DNA of 63,945 nt from Welwitschia mirabilis. Lineage: Eukaryota > Gnetophyta > Gnetopsida > Welwitschiales. Both the position numbers and the translations under genes were made by a program. Shown here in pieces: positions 23,367 to 35,402 of the stretch; the first letter of the stretch is position 1; every line of letters begins with the position of its first letter. The stretch covers positions 275,154,826 to 275,218,770 of the forward strand of contig JBOZIK010000001.1 in the NCBI GenBank assembly GCA_051453625.1. Reading direction: 5' to 3'. The notes under the pieces are model-generated. The model had not been told where the DNA came from. It was given only the letters and a program-made list of their open reading frames with translations, and did not search any database.

Positions 23367-24635
23367 TGTTCCTTAAACAAAATTCAATAATAAGCAATCT
23401 CGTTATTATCTAAGTAACAATTTTGATTAAGTTCACTTATGGGTTTTTAAGGAAGAATACACTTATTTTGAGTTTGGTTGTTAAAAGCACATTCGCTTAA
23501 GGTCTCCACTTTTGGTAAATGATGGTTGAAAAAGGTGAGACCTACTTTTGTACGTGTTTCTTAAATCTAAATCCTTTGATGGTGACAAAATTTGTCTTGA
23601 CTAGGTTAATAAGCCAATGACCCCTTTAATGTGCTTACAAATGAATATGAGAAGATGAGCAAAACAAAATAATATATGTCTTTTCTAAATGCACGTATCA
23701 TTAATTACTTAATTGGGTTTAGTTAACGGCATCTAGGCTACAGATGATCGTTGACAATGCAACTCTAATAATCTAATTGTGACATAATTAACTGCATTTG
23801 GGCTATAAATGATTACTGGCAATGCAACACTAATTTTTGAAAAAAAAAAAGACATGCTTAACTCTATTGGCAAAAAATGTCACAACATTGGATGCTCCAC
23901 GTAATTCAAAGGCTTAAACTAAGGACATATACGCTAACAAAAATGGAAAGTAAAGAAATGAAAAAGTTGGGAATTAGAGGCCTTTGGTGTTTTCTTGTCT
24001 TTTAACTTTTATACTTAGGATTTGCTATACTTTCTTAAATTCATATAAATTACTTGGTTAAGTCTTTGCTTAGTTGATTTTTGGATCCACTAGAAAATAC
24101 AAAAACATAACAAGGGCTATTAGCTTATGTTAGGTTTTCTCAATTGTTCATTGATCTTATGGTTTAGTCTTTTGTCACATTTTCATCTTCATCACCCATT
24201 TAGCTTTACCCCCATTTCATAAGAAATAAATGTCAAGTCATTAACTATTTTTATGGATAAACATTCCACTTAGCTTGTCGCATTAATTAGTTTTCCCTTT
24301 TCATAGCTTAGTTATATCATCTTTGCATCATTTTCAATAAAAGAACTCATTGCAATCTTTCTAAGGTTATGTTTTCAAAAAGTTTAAACACTTTCTACAA
24401 TATAGTTTTGAGGACAAAGTTCAATTTTGGTTAGTAAATATGACATCCAGTTTTCACATCATATTTCACTGAATTTTTAATTTTGATGCCTTAATTATAG
24501 AAAATTAGTGATAAAATTTTTCAAAGTTATATCAATTTCACACTTGAGCACTTCGATTTAGATAAATTTTCCATGTTTAACCATGTTGTTATCAACCTTT
24601 TGCTAAGATGCTAGCAAAAGTTTAGCTAAGGGGTT
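23367..24635 (+). other. 3' non-coding region of the Gypsy element
   Basis: About 1.2 kb without coding similarity where RT, RNase H and integrase would be expected. Contains a 65-bp tandem duplication and ends in a purine-rich stretch before the 3' LTR. Confidence 0.5.
23723..23848. repeat. 65-bp tandem duplication
   Basis: TTAACGGCATCTAGGCTACA (from 23723) and TTAACTGCATTTGGGCTATA (from 23788) start adjacent copies sharing GATGAT/GATTAC, GGCAATGCAAC/GACAATGCAAC and CTAAT. The differences are mostly transitions. Confidence 0.8.
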
Positions 24636-24773
24636 TGTTAACATATAAAAGTTGATATTATGATCAGGTTAATTGACCAACTTATCTTAATGGAAGACAT
24701 TAATATAATCGATTTTATTATAAATACATATGTTCTTTTAATTTTCACAATAATTATGGATTTACTATTTGCT
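24636..24773 (+). repeat. 3' LTR fragment of the Gypsy element
   Basis: Aligns to the first 138 or so bases of the 5' LTR, then similarity stops exactly before TGTAACACC at 24774. Missing remainder about 1.2 kb. Confidence 0.75.
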
Positions 24774-25644
24774 GTAACACCTTGACTTTAATTACCCTAA
24801 TTAAAGACTTTTTCTTAAACATTATTAACTAAAATGCACAATGGAAACTAAGATCAATATCTGTTTACATCCTATTAAAACACTATAAGATTTAAAATAA
24901 CATAGTTATTGCTTAACAATAGACCTTTTAGTTTATAATGATGTCAAAATTATGTCTTGTATTTATTCCTAACTTTTCTTTTCACTACACAAAGAAATCT
25001 TGTACAAAGTTGATGAGATGTTAACTTGTTTTATCATATACAACAAACAGGTTTTAGAATAATGCCTAACCAATATAATAAGAGGTTGTAACTCCCATTA
25101 ATAGCATTCTAATTGGATATCTGACCACCCTCTAAATGTGAGTTGATTCTACTTCAGATTCTAGACTATACAAACATAGGTGGACTCAACTCTATAAGCT
25201 CAGGCTTCACCTCGATATACCTCTAATACAGGTGACAGGAAGTACATAAGGTGGATGCATGCTTACAAATGACCCCCGCTTCCTTGAGGCATCTCAGGAT
25301 GGTGCAACATAATTCTTTGGTACCAAAGGCTTGAGATATTAGGTTCGAGTAAATCCATGCATGGGTAGGGTAAAAGAGTGGTGATTAAATCCATTTCTAG
25401 AAGGGTTTATAAATAAAGGTACAATGCAAATCGCGTTGTTGATGAGATCCAAGTATGGATATGAATAATTATTATCTTAGTTTAATTAAATGAATACACC
25501 ATACAAATGCAAGCATATAATTATGTAAATATTTAGTTGATTATTTACCTAATAAAAAATAGTTCTAATCATCATTGCATTTATTTTATGAAAACAAACA
25601 TATAGAATAAAAATAGAGTATATAAGAGTCATTTTTATTTTATA
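24774..25644. other. Unassigned sequence beginning TGTAACACC
   Basis: The start resembles common plant LTR termini and lies at the point where the Gypsy LTR is broken, suggesting an element inserted there. No matching end or target duplication was found. Confidence 0.35.
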
Positions 25645-27603
25645 TAAAAGGAAAATCATACATTTTCAAGGCATAGAAATAAAAATAAATGAAAGACAAT
25701 ATCCCTTTATTTTTCTACATGACAGTAATTCTTTTCAAATAAGGCACATTAATACATCTAAGTTCTATTATGAAAACATGCTTTATTTATGAGACTAGGA
25801 TAACTTATAAATCCCCTTTATAAATTCTAAGTACCTATATATATTTTAAAAAGAAACATTAATAAAGCTCAATGATTGGACTTCATATTTCTAGAATTAT
25901 TAAAAAGATAGCCTTAGTGTTTATGCTTGAAATGCAAGACTAAGGACCTATCTATTAATAAATAATATATAAAAATGATTTAATAAACAAATTCAAGTTA
26001 ACTAAAAATCATATATAGTATTTAAAATAGTTCGATACTTGCATTACATAATGTTTTATAATTATTAAAATTATTTATAAATTTTCTTAACTTTTAAAAG
26101 GCATTGAAACTAAAAACTTGTATTTAATTATTTAAAAATGTAAAAACGAATTAGATGTACTTTTATCAAACTTGACTCATCATATAATCTCTAAAGACTA
26201 ATTTTATTAAATCTAAATTAGTCTAGATACATTTTATAGGGTTAAACTTTGATTATAAAGATTGCCTAAGTTTTAGAGTTGCTAAAATAATATCCTTTAC
26301 TAAAATGGCTATAACTGTTACTATACTTAGATTTTTTTAAATGAGTAAATACTTTTTGAAAGTCTTATTTAATCCTCTACAAGTTGAGCATTTAAGTTTT
26401 ACCTAGAACTTCTTATTAATTTTGAACTAATACTTTTTGCTTACTACTTTCTACTTGTAATTTACTTGTAATTTTTAAGTTATTTTAATAAAATAAATTT
26501 TAGACATTATTTTAATTTTGTAAAAATTAATACTTTAAAACTTTTTGATTCCTAACATTGTTCTAAACCTAGATAAAAAAAATTTCATGAATATTTACTT
26601 AGTACTAAATGAGTTATGGCTTTACTATCCTATCCTTCACTTTTGGGAAAAAGTAAACTTCAACTAAACTAAGGATAAGAGAACTTATATTAATTTACAG
26701 AAATAAAATTTTATAAATTAACCAAAATTTCATAATAAAAATTACTATTCTAAGTTTGCAAAACACAATTATAAGAGATATAAACTCAACTTATAATAAT
26801 AATCAATGCATTTAATACCATAAGCCTCAAGAGTTTCTAAGCAAAAGTTCCTAGCCTAAATAGATTTTTGAGGATTAGAATCATTCATTATAATAACAAT
26901 TCTAATGCTAATGTGATGTAAAACGAGTTTTAAAAATATTATAGTGTAAAATAATATGGGTATCCAAAAGTATAGTGGACTTCCTAGTTACTTAGACAAA
27001 ATATTAATTAGACACATAGAAGCTAAGCATGTTAAGAGGTCCTTCAATTCTCTCCCTTAACTTAGTATGAATTAATGAAAGGAAAAATATCCATTGATAA
27101 TCTTATTAACTAAGCATGTAAAGATATTCCTTAAATCTCTCTCTTATCTTATTATTATCTAATGAGAGGGAAAATACAAATTTTATATTGATACTATAAT
27201 TATATGCATAGGTCTAATGCAAGAAATGGAGCTATAATTCTTATGAAAGAAGAACCTACTTAGAGGGAAAAATATTAATAATTCTTGAAAACTATTAATG
27301 AAGTATTAAGCTTCAAGATGTTAGCTTAAAACATCCAAGCTTCAAGCTCCAAGTTCTAAGTTGTAATCTCTAAGGTATAAGCTCTAACTTCATACTAAAG
27401 AGGATGAAATATTTAGAAGAATTTTTGATAGCATAAACTTATTTGAAGGATACTAGCTTGATATGAAATAAAAGATCTCTATTTATAAATAAATAGTATA
27501 CCAAATGTTCTTAATATAATTAATTAAAGATCACCTACATTATTTTATTCATAAGGTATACAAATCTCTTTGTGGTTGATAAGATTAATCAATAACAAGT
27601 TGG
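25645..27603. repeat. Long direct repeat, copy A
   Basis: Aligns in order with 27704-29390: for example TAAGGCACATTAATACATCT with TAAGGCACATTAAATACATC, AAAAAGAAACATTAATAAAGCT in both, GGGAAAAAGTAA in both, and TCTCTCTTAC/TCTCTCTTAT. Divergence is substantial (many substitutions and indels; copy A is about 270 bases longer), so this is not simple assembly redundancy. It may be an LTR pair or an old tandem duplication; no coding sequence is present. Confidence 0.75.
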
Positions 27604-27703
27604 NNNNNNNNNNNNNNNNNNNNNNNNNNNNNNNNNNNNNNNNNNNNNNNNNNNNNNNNNNNNNNNNNNNNNNNNNNNNNNNNNNNNNNNNNNNNNNNNN
27701 NNN

Positions 27704-29390
27704 AAAAAAACTCATCCATTTTCAAAGTAGAATCGCTTTCTTTTTTTACATTACAATAATTCTCTTCAAATAAGGCACATTAAATACATCTAAGTTCTAT
27801 TGTAAAAATATGCTTCGTTTATGAACTAAGGCAACTTCTAAACGCACTTTTAAAAATTCTATGTATCTATGTCAAAATAAAGTTAATAATATATATATAT
27901 ATATATATAATATCAAAAAGAAACATTAATAAAGCTAAGTGATAAGGCTACACATCTCTAGAATTATTATGTCGACAACCTTAATGTTTATGCAAGAATA
28001 AAGGCCTAAACATTAAAAAATAGTATATAAAATTATAAAAAACAAATCTAAGTTAACTAAAAAATATATATAGTATTTAAAATAATTTGATACTTGCATT
28101 AGGTAATTTTCTATAATTATTAAAATTATTTACAAATTTCCTTAGCTTTTTAAAGGCATAAAAATTTCTAATTAATTATCTAAAAACATAAAAATAAATT
28201 AGACTTAGTTTTTTTAAACTAGAATTACTATATTATCCCTAGAAACTAATTTTATTAAATGTATATTAGTATAAACATTTTATTAAATCTACTTGGAGTT
28301 TTTAAACGAGTAAATACTTTTTGGAAAGCTTATTGGATTATCTATAGTTGGATAATTTAATTATCATTTAGAACTTTTTGTTAAGTCTGAAAGCTACGAC
28401 TTTTGCCTTACTATTTTTAGCTTGTAATTTTCAAGTTATTTCTATAAAATAAATTTTAAAAATTATGTTACTCTCATCAAATCACTGTTTTAAAAGTTTT
28501 AAATTCTTAGCATGATTCTAAACCTACATTAGAAATTTTATAAATATTTACTTAGTATTAAATGAGTTATAACTTTTTTAAATTATGCTTTACTTTCGGG
28601 AAAAAGTAAGCTTTAATTAAACTAAGGACAAAAGAACTCATATTAATTTATAGAAATAAAAATTAATAACTAACTAAAAATTCATGATAAAAATTAGCAT
28701 ACAAACTACATAAAATATAATTATAAGCAATATAAACTCAATTTACAATAATAAATAATGCATCAAATACCATAAGCTTTAGGATTTTCTAAAAGGAGTA
28801 CCTGGTCTAAACAGATTTTTAAGGATCAGAAACATTCACCCTAATAAAAAAAATATAATGTCAATCTAATACAAAATGCATTTCAATAATAAAATAATGT
28901 AGAACAACATCGATAGCCCCATCAACTAAGCACGTAAATAGACCCCTCAAATCTCTCTCTTACCTTAGTATCAGCCAATGAGAGGAAATACAAACACTAC
29001 ATTAATACTACAATCATATGCATAGGCCTAATGCAAGAATGGAGTTAAAATTCTTATAAAAGAAGAACCTACTTGAAGAAAAAAAGATTGATGTTCCTTT
29101 AAAAAGATTGATAAGGCTCTAAACTCCAAGATCCTAGCTCCAAGCTCTAAGCTCCAACATTCAAGCTCTAACTCCACACTTAAGAGCATAAAAGATTGAG
29201 ATGAAATCTTGATCGCATAAACTTGCTTGAAGAATATTAACTTAAACAGAAGAAGAGGACTCTATTTATAGATAAATGGTGTATCAAAAGTCCTTGATGT
29301 AATTGATTAAAGACCACCCACATCATTTTACCCATAAAGTAAAGAATCCCTTTTTGATTGATAAGATTGATCAATGACAAGTTTGGATAG
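27704..29390. repeat. Long direct repeat, copy B
   Basis: Partner of copy A across a 100-N gap. Ends in the same GATAAGATTGATCAATGACAAG word at which copy A meets the gap, then continues into a 68-bp tandem array. Confidence 0.75.
27890..27910. repeat. (TA)n microsatellite
   Basis: About ten uninterrupted AT dinucleotides inside copy B. Absent from copy A at the aligned place, which has a short TATATATAT only. Confidence 0.9.
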
Positions 29391-29633
29391 ATTTTATGTA
29401 AAATTGATATGAACATATGAATGACAATGACAAGATTTATTAATGACAAATTGAATGAGCTTTGTATAAAAGTGATATGGACATATAAATGACAATAACA
29501 AAATTAATTAATGACAACTTGGATAAGGTTATGTAAAAGTGACATTGACATATGAATGACTAGTGATAAGATTGATTAATAAGAAGTTGTAAGAGCCTGT
29601 GTAAGAAGTGAAAGCGAGGTATGAATGACAAAA
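29360..29633. repeat. Four tandem 68-69 bp units
   Basis: Units start at 29360, 29429, 29497 and 29565. Each carries GATAAGATTGAT-AATGACAA, then a GT(A)AAAGTGA word and CATATGAATGAC. The first unit is shared with the end of copy A. Confidence 0.85.
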
Positions 29634-31609
29634 GGAATCTTATTTATGACTTATGCACCTAATTTGGGTGAATAACTTTCTTGCTTTAATTAGCAAGATT
29701 GATTACATGTATCATTTCCTTATGATAATTCTTTCTTGGTCCTTTATAGACTCATAATTAATCTAAAACGTATTTAAAATGCATTAGAAGAACAAATGCA
29801 CCAGTTTCAAAATTGCCATGTGACACAACCAGGAAAATAATATTTTATGCATAAAGTACTTTTACAAATATCAATAAAGATAAAAGTCTTGGCAGAATAA
29901 ATTTTACTCATTATTCTTTTTTATTTATGAATAGCAGTGTATGTCCTTATCTACATGTTTACATTCTTCATGATGCATCACATCAACACCACAAATCACA
30001 AAAAAACANNNNNNNNNNNNNNNNNNNNNNNNNNNNNNNNNNNNNNNNNNNNNNNNNNNNNNNNNNNNNNNNNNNNNNNNNNNNNNNNNNNNNNNNNNNN
30101 NNNNNNNNGGACTATATAAAATATATAAAGTCACACTATAAAGGAATAAATAACATCAAGAGATTTGGCTTCACTTCCAACATGAAATGCTATTTTGTAG
30201 ACACTGGTTATTATTTTACGGCTTCACATGAGTTTTTATAATTTAACTATTTAACTATGAAAATTAAAATTCTTATAATTATCATTATTATTTAAAATAA
30301 TAAAATTATTCAAAACTAAGATTAATGAATTAAGTAACCTTATGAGTACCTATATTTCAAAATATATCTTTGGCATAAGAAATAGACTACATTTTTAATT
30401 GTAACGCTGCACAATGATTTTCATTAAAGAAAAAAAGATTTTCATTAAAATTTGATATCAAAATGTATTGCATAATTTAGATAACTCTCCTAATCATGTT
30501 ACTACGTTTACTAATTAAAGATTACAAAAAGTGAAATATAACATACCCCCAACTTAACAAGGATTCACTCATGGAAACCAAAGTACATAATGATTTGAGA
30601 GTTTAAGATTACATAGCATAGAATTCAAAAAGGCTTGGGTATTAATTTATCATTAATTTTTCTAGCTCCCAAGTTGTTTGAGAAAACTTTATATAACATG
30701 TTTCAATATTTTAAATAAATACCCTTCCATTTCCATCCTTCATGGTATAAGCAATTTTCAATTTTCATGCAACTGAATTTAAGCAATCACTGGCTTACTG
30801 TAGTTGCAAAAATATCAATATACTTGACCCAAAGGACCTTAAAATCTAGTATTATATTACTTGGTATGTTAAAATGTTAAATATTCTTTTGCAATTTAAA
30901 AAGTTACAAGCATAAGTCTTACATTTTTGTTTTTTGAAATGTTGATTCATAGAAAATAGTGCAAGACTTGCATGGGTCACTAATTTAATAAAAAGCCACT
31001 TGTATCCTCTATCAGCCTAAAAGTTGGCCATCAATCTTAAAGTCTTATCTATGATTCTCATCCAATACATCACAAGATGTGGAAATTTCAATTATTTTTA
31101 TTCAAAGTAGATTACTTTAAAATATTTAGAAACTCTTATTTAAAAAATAAGTTTTAAAGGTTAAAATGATAGTAGGCTTTATTACAAACAAAATGACGGC
31201 CGAAAGAAAGGGCTCAATTTTCTTGGTCAATAGTTCTAAACATAAAGAATTAAAAAAATTTAAAATTTAAAGAACTCTTATGATGGACAAAGTTCAGGTT
31301 GGTAGGCTTCACTTCTCATCTAAAAATCATTACATATAACATTGCATTCTTTATATTTAGTTCTAAAAAGAGCTATATTAGGTTCATAGTATTAAACAAT
31401 GAACCTATGTTAAACTCTATCTATTAAGTTTTCAATAAATGTTTATTCAACTTTAGCTTTGTCATTGCACCTTATATACTCAAGTCCCTTTTTTGCTAAT
31501 AGCATAACCCCTATGCAAAGAGTTACCTTTTTCTAAAGCCAATTGCTCGTACAATCAATGGGGAATCATTAGATGTAATAGTAATTTCCCCACTACGTTG
31601 GCCTAAGTA
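29634..31609. other. Unassigned AT-rich sequence with a 100-N gap
   Basis: Gap at 30009-30108. No coding similarity or element ends recognised. Confidence 0.4.
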
Positions 31610-31805
31610 AGAAGGTCACAGTCCAATTGATGCAAACTTGTCCTGCATTTAGAAGGTTGTCACTTCAAACCTTTAAGTAACCTGGTTGGCATATTATGAG
31701 GCATTGAGAGTAATTAAATCATTCACTTGGGTAGTCATAGTGGCTACTCCTAAGAGAATGTACAATCTCTAAAAATTTTTAAGTTCAACACCCTCCCCAC
31801 GAAGT
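31610..31805 (+). mobile_element. tRNA-derived SINE, copy 2
   Basis: A-box-like CAGTCCAATTGA at 31619-31630 and B-box-like ACTTCAAACC at 31662-31671, start-to-start spacing 43. Followed by the family body CATATTATGAGGCATTGAG, AATTAAATCATTCACTTGGG, GTCATAGTGGCTACTCCTAA and the tail TTTTTAAGTTCAACACCCTC. Confidence 0.8.
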
Positions 31806-32174
31806 CTCTTCTTTGAAGCTATCAGCAATGATGTGAACCCAAACGTAGAAAACACCATAAAAGTATTGCTTTATTTAGGTTAATTTTTGCAAGAACAGAC
31901 CAAAACACTTACTCTAGCTCCTCTGGGTACTCAGGTTCGTTCATTCCCTTAATGAAAAGTGTCGATATTATTTTATTATTCTATATTAACCATTGATAAA
32001 TAAAAGGGAGAACTTTGCTTTATTTTCATGTAGAAAAGGAGAAATCTTAATTCATATTAATCATTAATGAATAATTCCTTGTAGAACAAAACGTATTTTT
32101 AGGTATTTTAAGTCAATTATGCAATTAGCTTGTTTTCCTCTTTCATAAAATAATATCTTCTTAGTTTTATTTGT

Positions 32175-32365
32175 AAGTTATAGTCCAATTGGTAAGTCAC
32201 TTGTCCCCCATTTAGGTCATCATGGGCTCAAACTTCTGCATGACCTGATTATCATACTATAAGGCCCTAGGTATTCGTTTGGGTGATGTCATGACCATAC
32301 TCCTGAAAGGGTGGAATTGTTACTATAAGTTTTAAGTTCTACAAGCACCCCGACTCCTCACTTGT
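32175..32365 (+). mobile_element. tRNA-derived SINE, copy 3
   Basis: Best preserved head. A box TAGTCCAATTGG at 32181-32192 fits TRGYNNAANNGG except for one base, and B box GGCTCAAACT at 32225-32234 approximates GGTTCRANNC. Their 44-base spacing is that of a tRNA. The body matches copies 1 and 2 (CATACTATAAGGCCCTAGG, ATACTCCTGAAAGG) and ends with TTTTAAGTTCTACAAGCACC. A pol III internal promoter is implied. Confidence 0.85.
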
Positions 32366-33310
32366 GCAAGTAACATACATATAATACAAAATAATGTCTT
32401 GAAAGTTGACACTTACTCATGAGAAAATTGTCTATTAATTATAGTTGTAAGAAGCTCAATTATTTCTTAGAGAGATAACTAAGTACCATACTACAACATT
32501 ACTTATTTCTTTTTATTTATAATAAATTCTGAATTATTACCTAGTGTTGAGACTATTATCAAGTGTGAGCATGGCCTCTAACCTTTGTATTATGTACAAG
32601 TTAATATAATTTGTAACCCTGGAGTGATTTGAATTACCATAGTTTCACATTTCAAACACGCCAATGGAACACATGAGAAGGACACTCCCATACACATAAA
32701 TAGCTACAAATATCAAATTTAGATTTTACATTCCAAACCTTTTAAAGAGTCTATTCATTTTATAAAACCAATTCATTTGTGAAATATGAGCTACCATTTC
32801 AACTGTTGTCCATCGATTGATAGACTCATTAGAATCGCCACTAGAAGATTTACCAGAGGAAGGCTAGCAAGGAGAAAGGAAAGCTCATTAGAACGTGATT
32901 AATGGTAAACTTGGATATATATTTCGAATAACAAGCTACACATTGTTTCTAATTTCATTGGTTTTGCAGCTTTGTCAAAAGTAAATTAATGTTTTAATAA
33001 TAGTGCATGTTGTAATGTTTTGATAATATGCATGTTGTAACTCACTGACAAGAAACTTTATTATCTCAAACACGATAATTATTTCTTACATTACCAAGTA
33101 ATTCTTCTGTTCTTCCAACTTCTAAGGATTAGAGGTTTCATCATGTTCCATTATCTATTTATAACTCATTTCTAAGGTATCAAACTAATATATTTGAGAA
33201 GGTTGACATATTAAAGAATCCTCGGCTAGATGGAGGAATCATAAATAGATAATTAACCAACATTAATCTACAAAGGGGGATAGTACTTTTATTACATTCA
33301 GATTTTAAAG
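32366..33310. other. Unassigned AT-rich sequence
   Basis: Nothing recognised up to the Copia insertion point. Confidence 0.4.
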
Positions 33311-33315
33311 GATGA

Positions 33316-33597
33316 TGTTGATATGTGAAGCCAAATATACTATTTATGTTGAAATGTTATGTTTTAACATTGACCCCTATTTAAAGTTCTAAAAGGGAAT
33401 TGGCTTTTTACCCTAAGGTTATATAAACCTGTTAGAGGGTTGTTTGTTGTATCTGAAACACATTTTGCTCCTAATCAATCAATAAAGCTTTGCATTGCTT
33501 CTCATGAACGTAGGGTAAATAGAGCCTGAACCACGTAAAGTCTCTGTTGTTCCTTTTGCGTGCCTATTGTCTCATTTTGTTTCAGTACTTTCTTCTT
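33316..33597 (+). repeat. Copia LTR, left outer copy
   Basis: Begins TGTTGATATGTGAAGCC after the target duplication. Contains TATA-like TTATATAAACC near 33419 and a poly(A) signal AATAAA at 33481, with TTTCAGTACTTTCTTCTT at the gap edge. In the ATAAACC to GCATTGC section it resembles the right LTR more than the inner one. Confidence 0.88.
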
Positions 33598-34383
33598 NNN
33601 NNNNNNNNNNNNNNNNNNNNNNNNNNNNNNNNNNNNNNNNNNNNNNNNNNNNNNNNNNNNNNNNNNNNNNNNNNNNNNNNNNNNNNNNNNNNNNNNNNNN
33701 NNNNNNNNNNNNNNNNNNNNNNNNNNNNNNNNNNNNNNNNNNNNNNNNNNNNNNNNNNNNNNNNNNNNNNNNNNNNNNNNNNNNNNNNNNNNNNNNNNNN
33801 NNNNNNNNNNNNNNNNNNNNNNNNNNNNNNNNNNNNNNNNNNNNNNNNNNNNNNNNNNNNNNNNNNNNNNNNNNNNNNNNNNNNNNNNNNNNNNNNNNNN
33901 NNNNNNNNNNNNNNNNNNNNNNNNNNNNNNNNNNNNNNNNNNNNNNNNNNNNNNNNNNNNNNNNNNNNNNNNNNNNNNNNNNNNNNNNNNNNNNNNNNNN
34001 NNNNNNNNNNNNNNNNNNNNNNNNNNNNNNNNNNNNNNNNNNNNNNNNNNNNNNNNNNNNNNNNNNNNNNNNNNNNNNNNNNNNNNNNNNNNNNNNNNNN
34101 NNNNNNNNNNNNNNNNNNNNNNNNNNNNNNNNNNNNNNNNNNNNNNNNNNNNNNNNNNNNNNNNNNNNNNNNNNNNNNNNNNNNNNNNNNNNNNNNNNNN
34201 NNNNNNNNNNNNNNNNNNNNNNNNNNNNNNNNNNNNNNNNNNNNNNNNNNNNNNNNNNNNNNNNNNNNNNNNNNNNNNNNNNNNNNNNNNNNNNNNNNNN
34301 NNNNNNNNNNNNNNNNNNNNNNNNNNNNNNNNNNNNNNNNNNNNNNNNNNNNNNNNNNNNNNNNNNNNNNNNNNNNNNNNNNN

Positions 34384-34620
34384 TATTTAAAGTTTTAAAA
34401 GGGGATTAGCTTGTAACCGTAATCTTAAGGCTATATAAACCTGTTAGAGTGTTGTTTGTTGGATCTGGACACATTCGCTTCTGATCAATCATATAGAGCT
34501 CTACATTGCTTCTCATGGACGTAGGATAAAAACAGCCTGAACCATGTAAATTCTGTGTTGTTCCTTTTGTTTGCTGGCTGTTCCATTTTGTTTCAGTACA
34601 TTCTTGCTATTAAATGTGCA
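34384..34620 (+). repeat. Copia LTR, inner partial copy
   Basis: Starts at the gap edge about 50 bases into the LTR and ends ATGTGCA just before the primer site. Contains CTATATAAACC (34431-34441). It differs from both outer copies in GTTAGAGTGTTG, CATTCGCTTCTGATC and ACATTCTTGCT. Confidence 0.85.
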
Positions 34621-34625
34621 ATAAG

Positions 34626-34641
34626 TGGTATCAGAGCGAGG
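34626..34641 (+). other. Copia primer-binding site
   Basis: TGGTATCAGAGCGAGG: a perfect tRNA-iMet type primer site, five bases after the inner LTR end. Confidence 0.92.
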
Positions 34642-34662
34642 TTCGAAGTACTGGGGTTTCAA

Positions 34663-35402
34663 ATGGAGCGTCTGCAAACAACAGACAAACTTTCTAGCCA
34701 AAAAAATTGGGGTGTTTGAAAAATCTTAATGGAAGACGTTTCCCAACAAAATGGATGTAAAATTGCCTTAAAGATGAAAGCACAAGCAATGGTAGATCTA
34801 AAGATGGATGATAATGCTTGTTTGGTCTAATTCTGATGCCTTGTCTTTCATTTGCCCTTGTCTCAGCACTAGCGTTTTGAAGGCTCATTCAAGAGTTCTG
34901 ACGGCGTAGAACTCTGGCAAAAGTTGAAAGACTGGTATGACCAACCATTTATGATAAATAGCTATGTGGTCCTTAGCCAAGCTTTTACTACAAAGATGAA
35001 GGAACAAATTTTTTGAGGCATTTGGATGAGATGCAAAACATATTTTCGCAAATCGATGTTCTTGCGATCACATTTATGGAGGAGATGCACAGTACCACCA
35101 TTCTAATTTCATTGCTTTAGAGCTGGTCGATTATTGTAATTTCAATTCTCACGTCTGCTGGTAAGAACAGTTTGACACTTGAAGAACTTATTGTAGTGTT
35201 ATTGGATATAGAAAAGCAGAATGCATTGGGTTCATCTAGCAGCGAGAAAGAAGGAGAAGCTTTGGCAACACATAGAGGACGTTCGCAATCTAGGGGAGGA
35301 CATGGTAGAAGCAAGAGCATAACTAGATCCTAAGGCGGGGACATTGTCTGCTATTACTGCAAGGAAAAAGGACATATGATAAGAGATTACTGGAAGCTTT
35401 AA
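34663..35402 (+). pseudogene. Copia gag pseudogene
   Basis: First ATG 34663 gives MERLQTTDKLSSQKNWGV, with a stop where the Trp-rich block should continue. Further blocks are KIALKMKAQAMVDLKMDDNA (about 34751), SSDGVELWQKLKDWYDQPF (about 34894) and NSLTLEELIVVLLDIEKQNA (about 35170). A basic/Gly stretch follows. The zinc knuckle at 35349-35390 reads CYYCKEKGHMIRDY; the last ligand Cys is Tyr, a single G-to-A change. A very Lys/Glu-rich segment (35400-35470) leads to protease. Roughly eight stops or shifts. Confidence 0.85.

Larger units (their letters stand above)
17920..24773 (+). mobile_element. Athila-like Gypsy element, gag-PR only, 3' LTR truncated
   Basis: Parts in order: 5' LTR 17920-19246 (TG...CA, about 1.33 kb); Asp-type primer site 19252-19269; gag about 19960-21120 with an intact CCHC knuckle; gap; protease 22438-22935; a tail reading KISFGNMALNLNVLN; about 1.2 kb of non-coding sequence; polypurine-like TTTAGCTAAGGGG; then only the first 138 bases of the 3' LTR (24636-24773). 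Athila/Tat Gypsy elements use this primer and have this gag/PR type. No RT, RNase H or integrase motif is visible between protease and 3' LTR, so the copy is either internally deleted or a non-autonomous derivative. A third copy of the LTR start at 17690 is probably an assembly duplicate. Confidence 0.8.

Noticed and set aside
24774-27603. A defined LTR starting at 24774
   Set aside because: No matching end, partner start or target duplication could be located, so it is kept as unassigned sequence plus a repeat copy.
29360-29633. CRISPR-like array
   Set aside because: The units are contiguous 68-bp tandem repeats without unique spacers, in a plant repeat context.
29800-29860. Return of the broken Gypsy LTR after the 24.8-29.8 kb insertion
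   Set aside because: TTGCCATGTGACA resembles TTGCCCATGACA for about a dozen bases only, and the following sequence does not match the 5' LTR.
32175-32250. A tRNA gene
   Set aside because: A and B boxes are at tRNA spacing, but no acceptor or anticodon stems pair convincingly, and the same sequence with a long body occurs in three places, so it is a SINE head.
33547-34409. Long open frames across N gaps (also at 21684-22586, 45227-46827, 62762-63556)
   Set aside because: They are mostly unknown bases; the few real codons at the edges belong to LTRs or element frames on the other strand.
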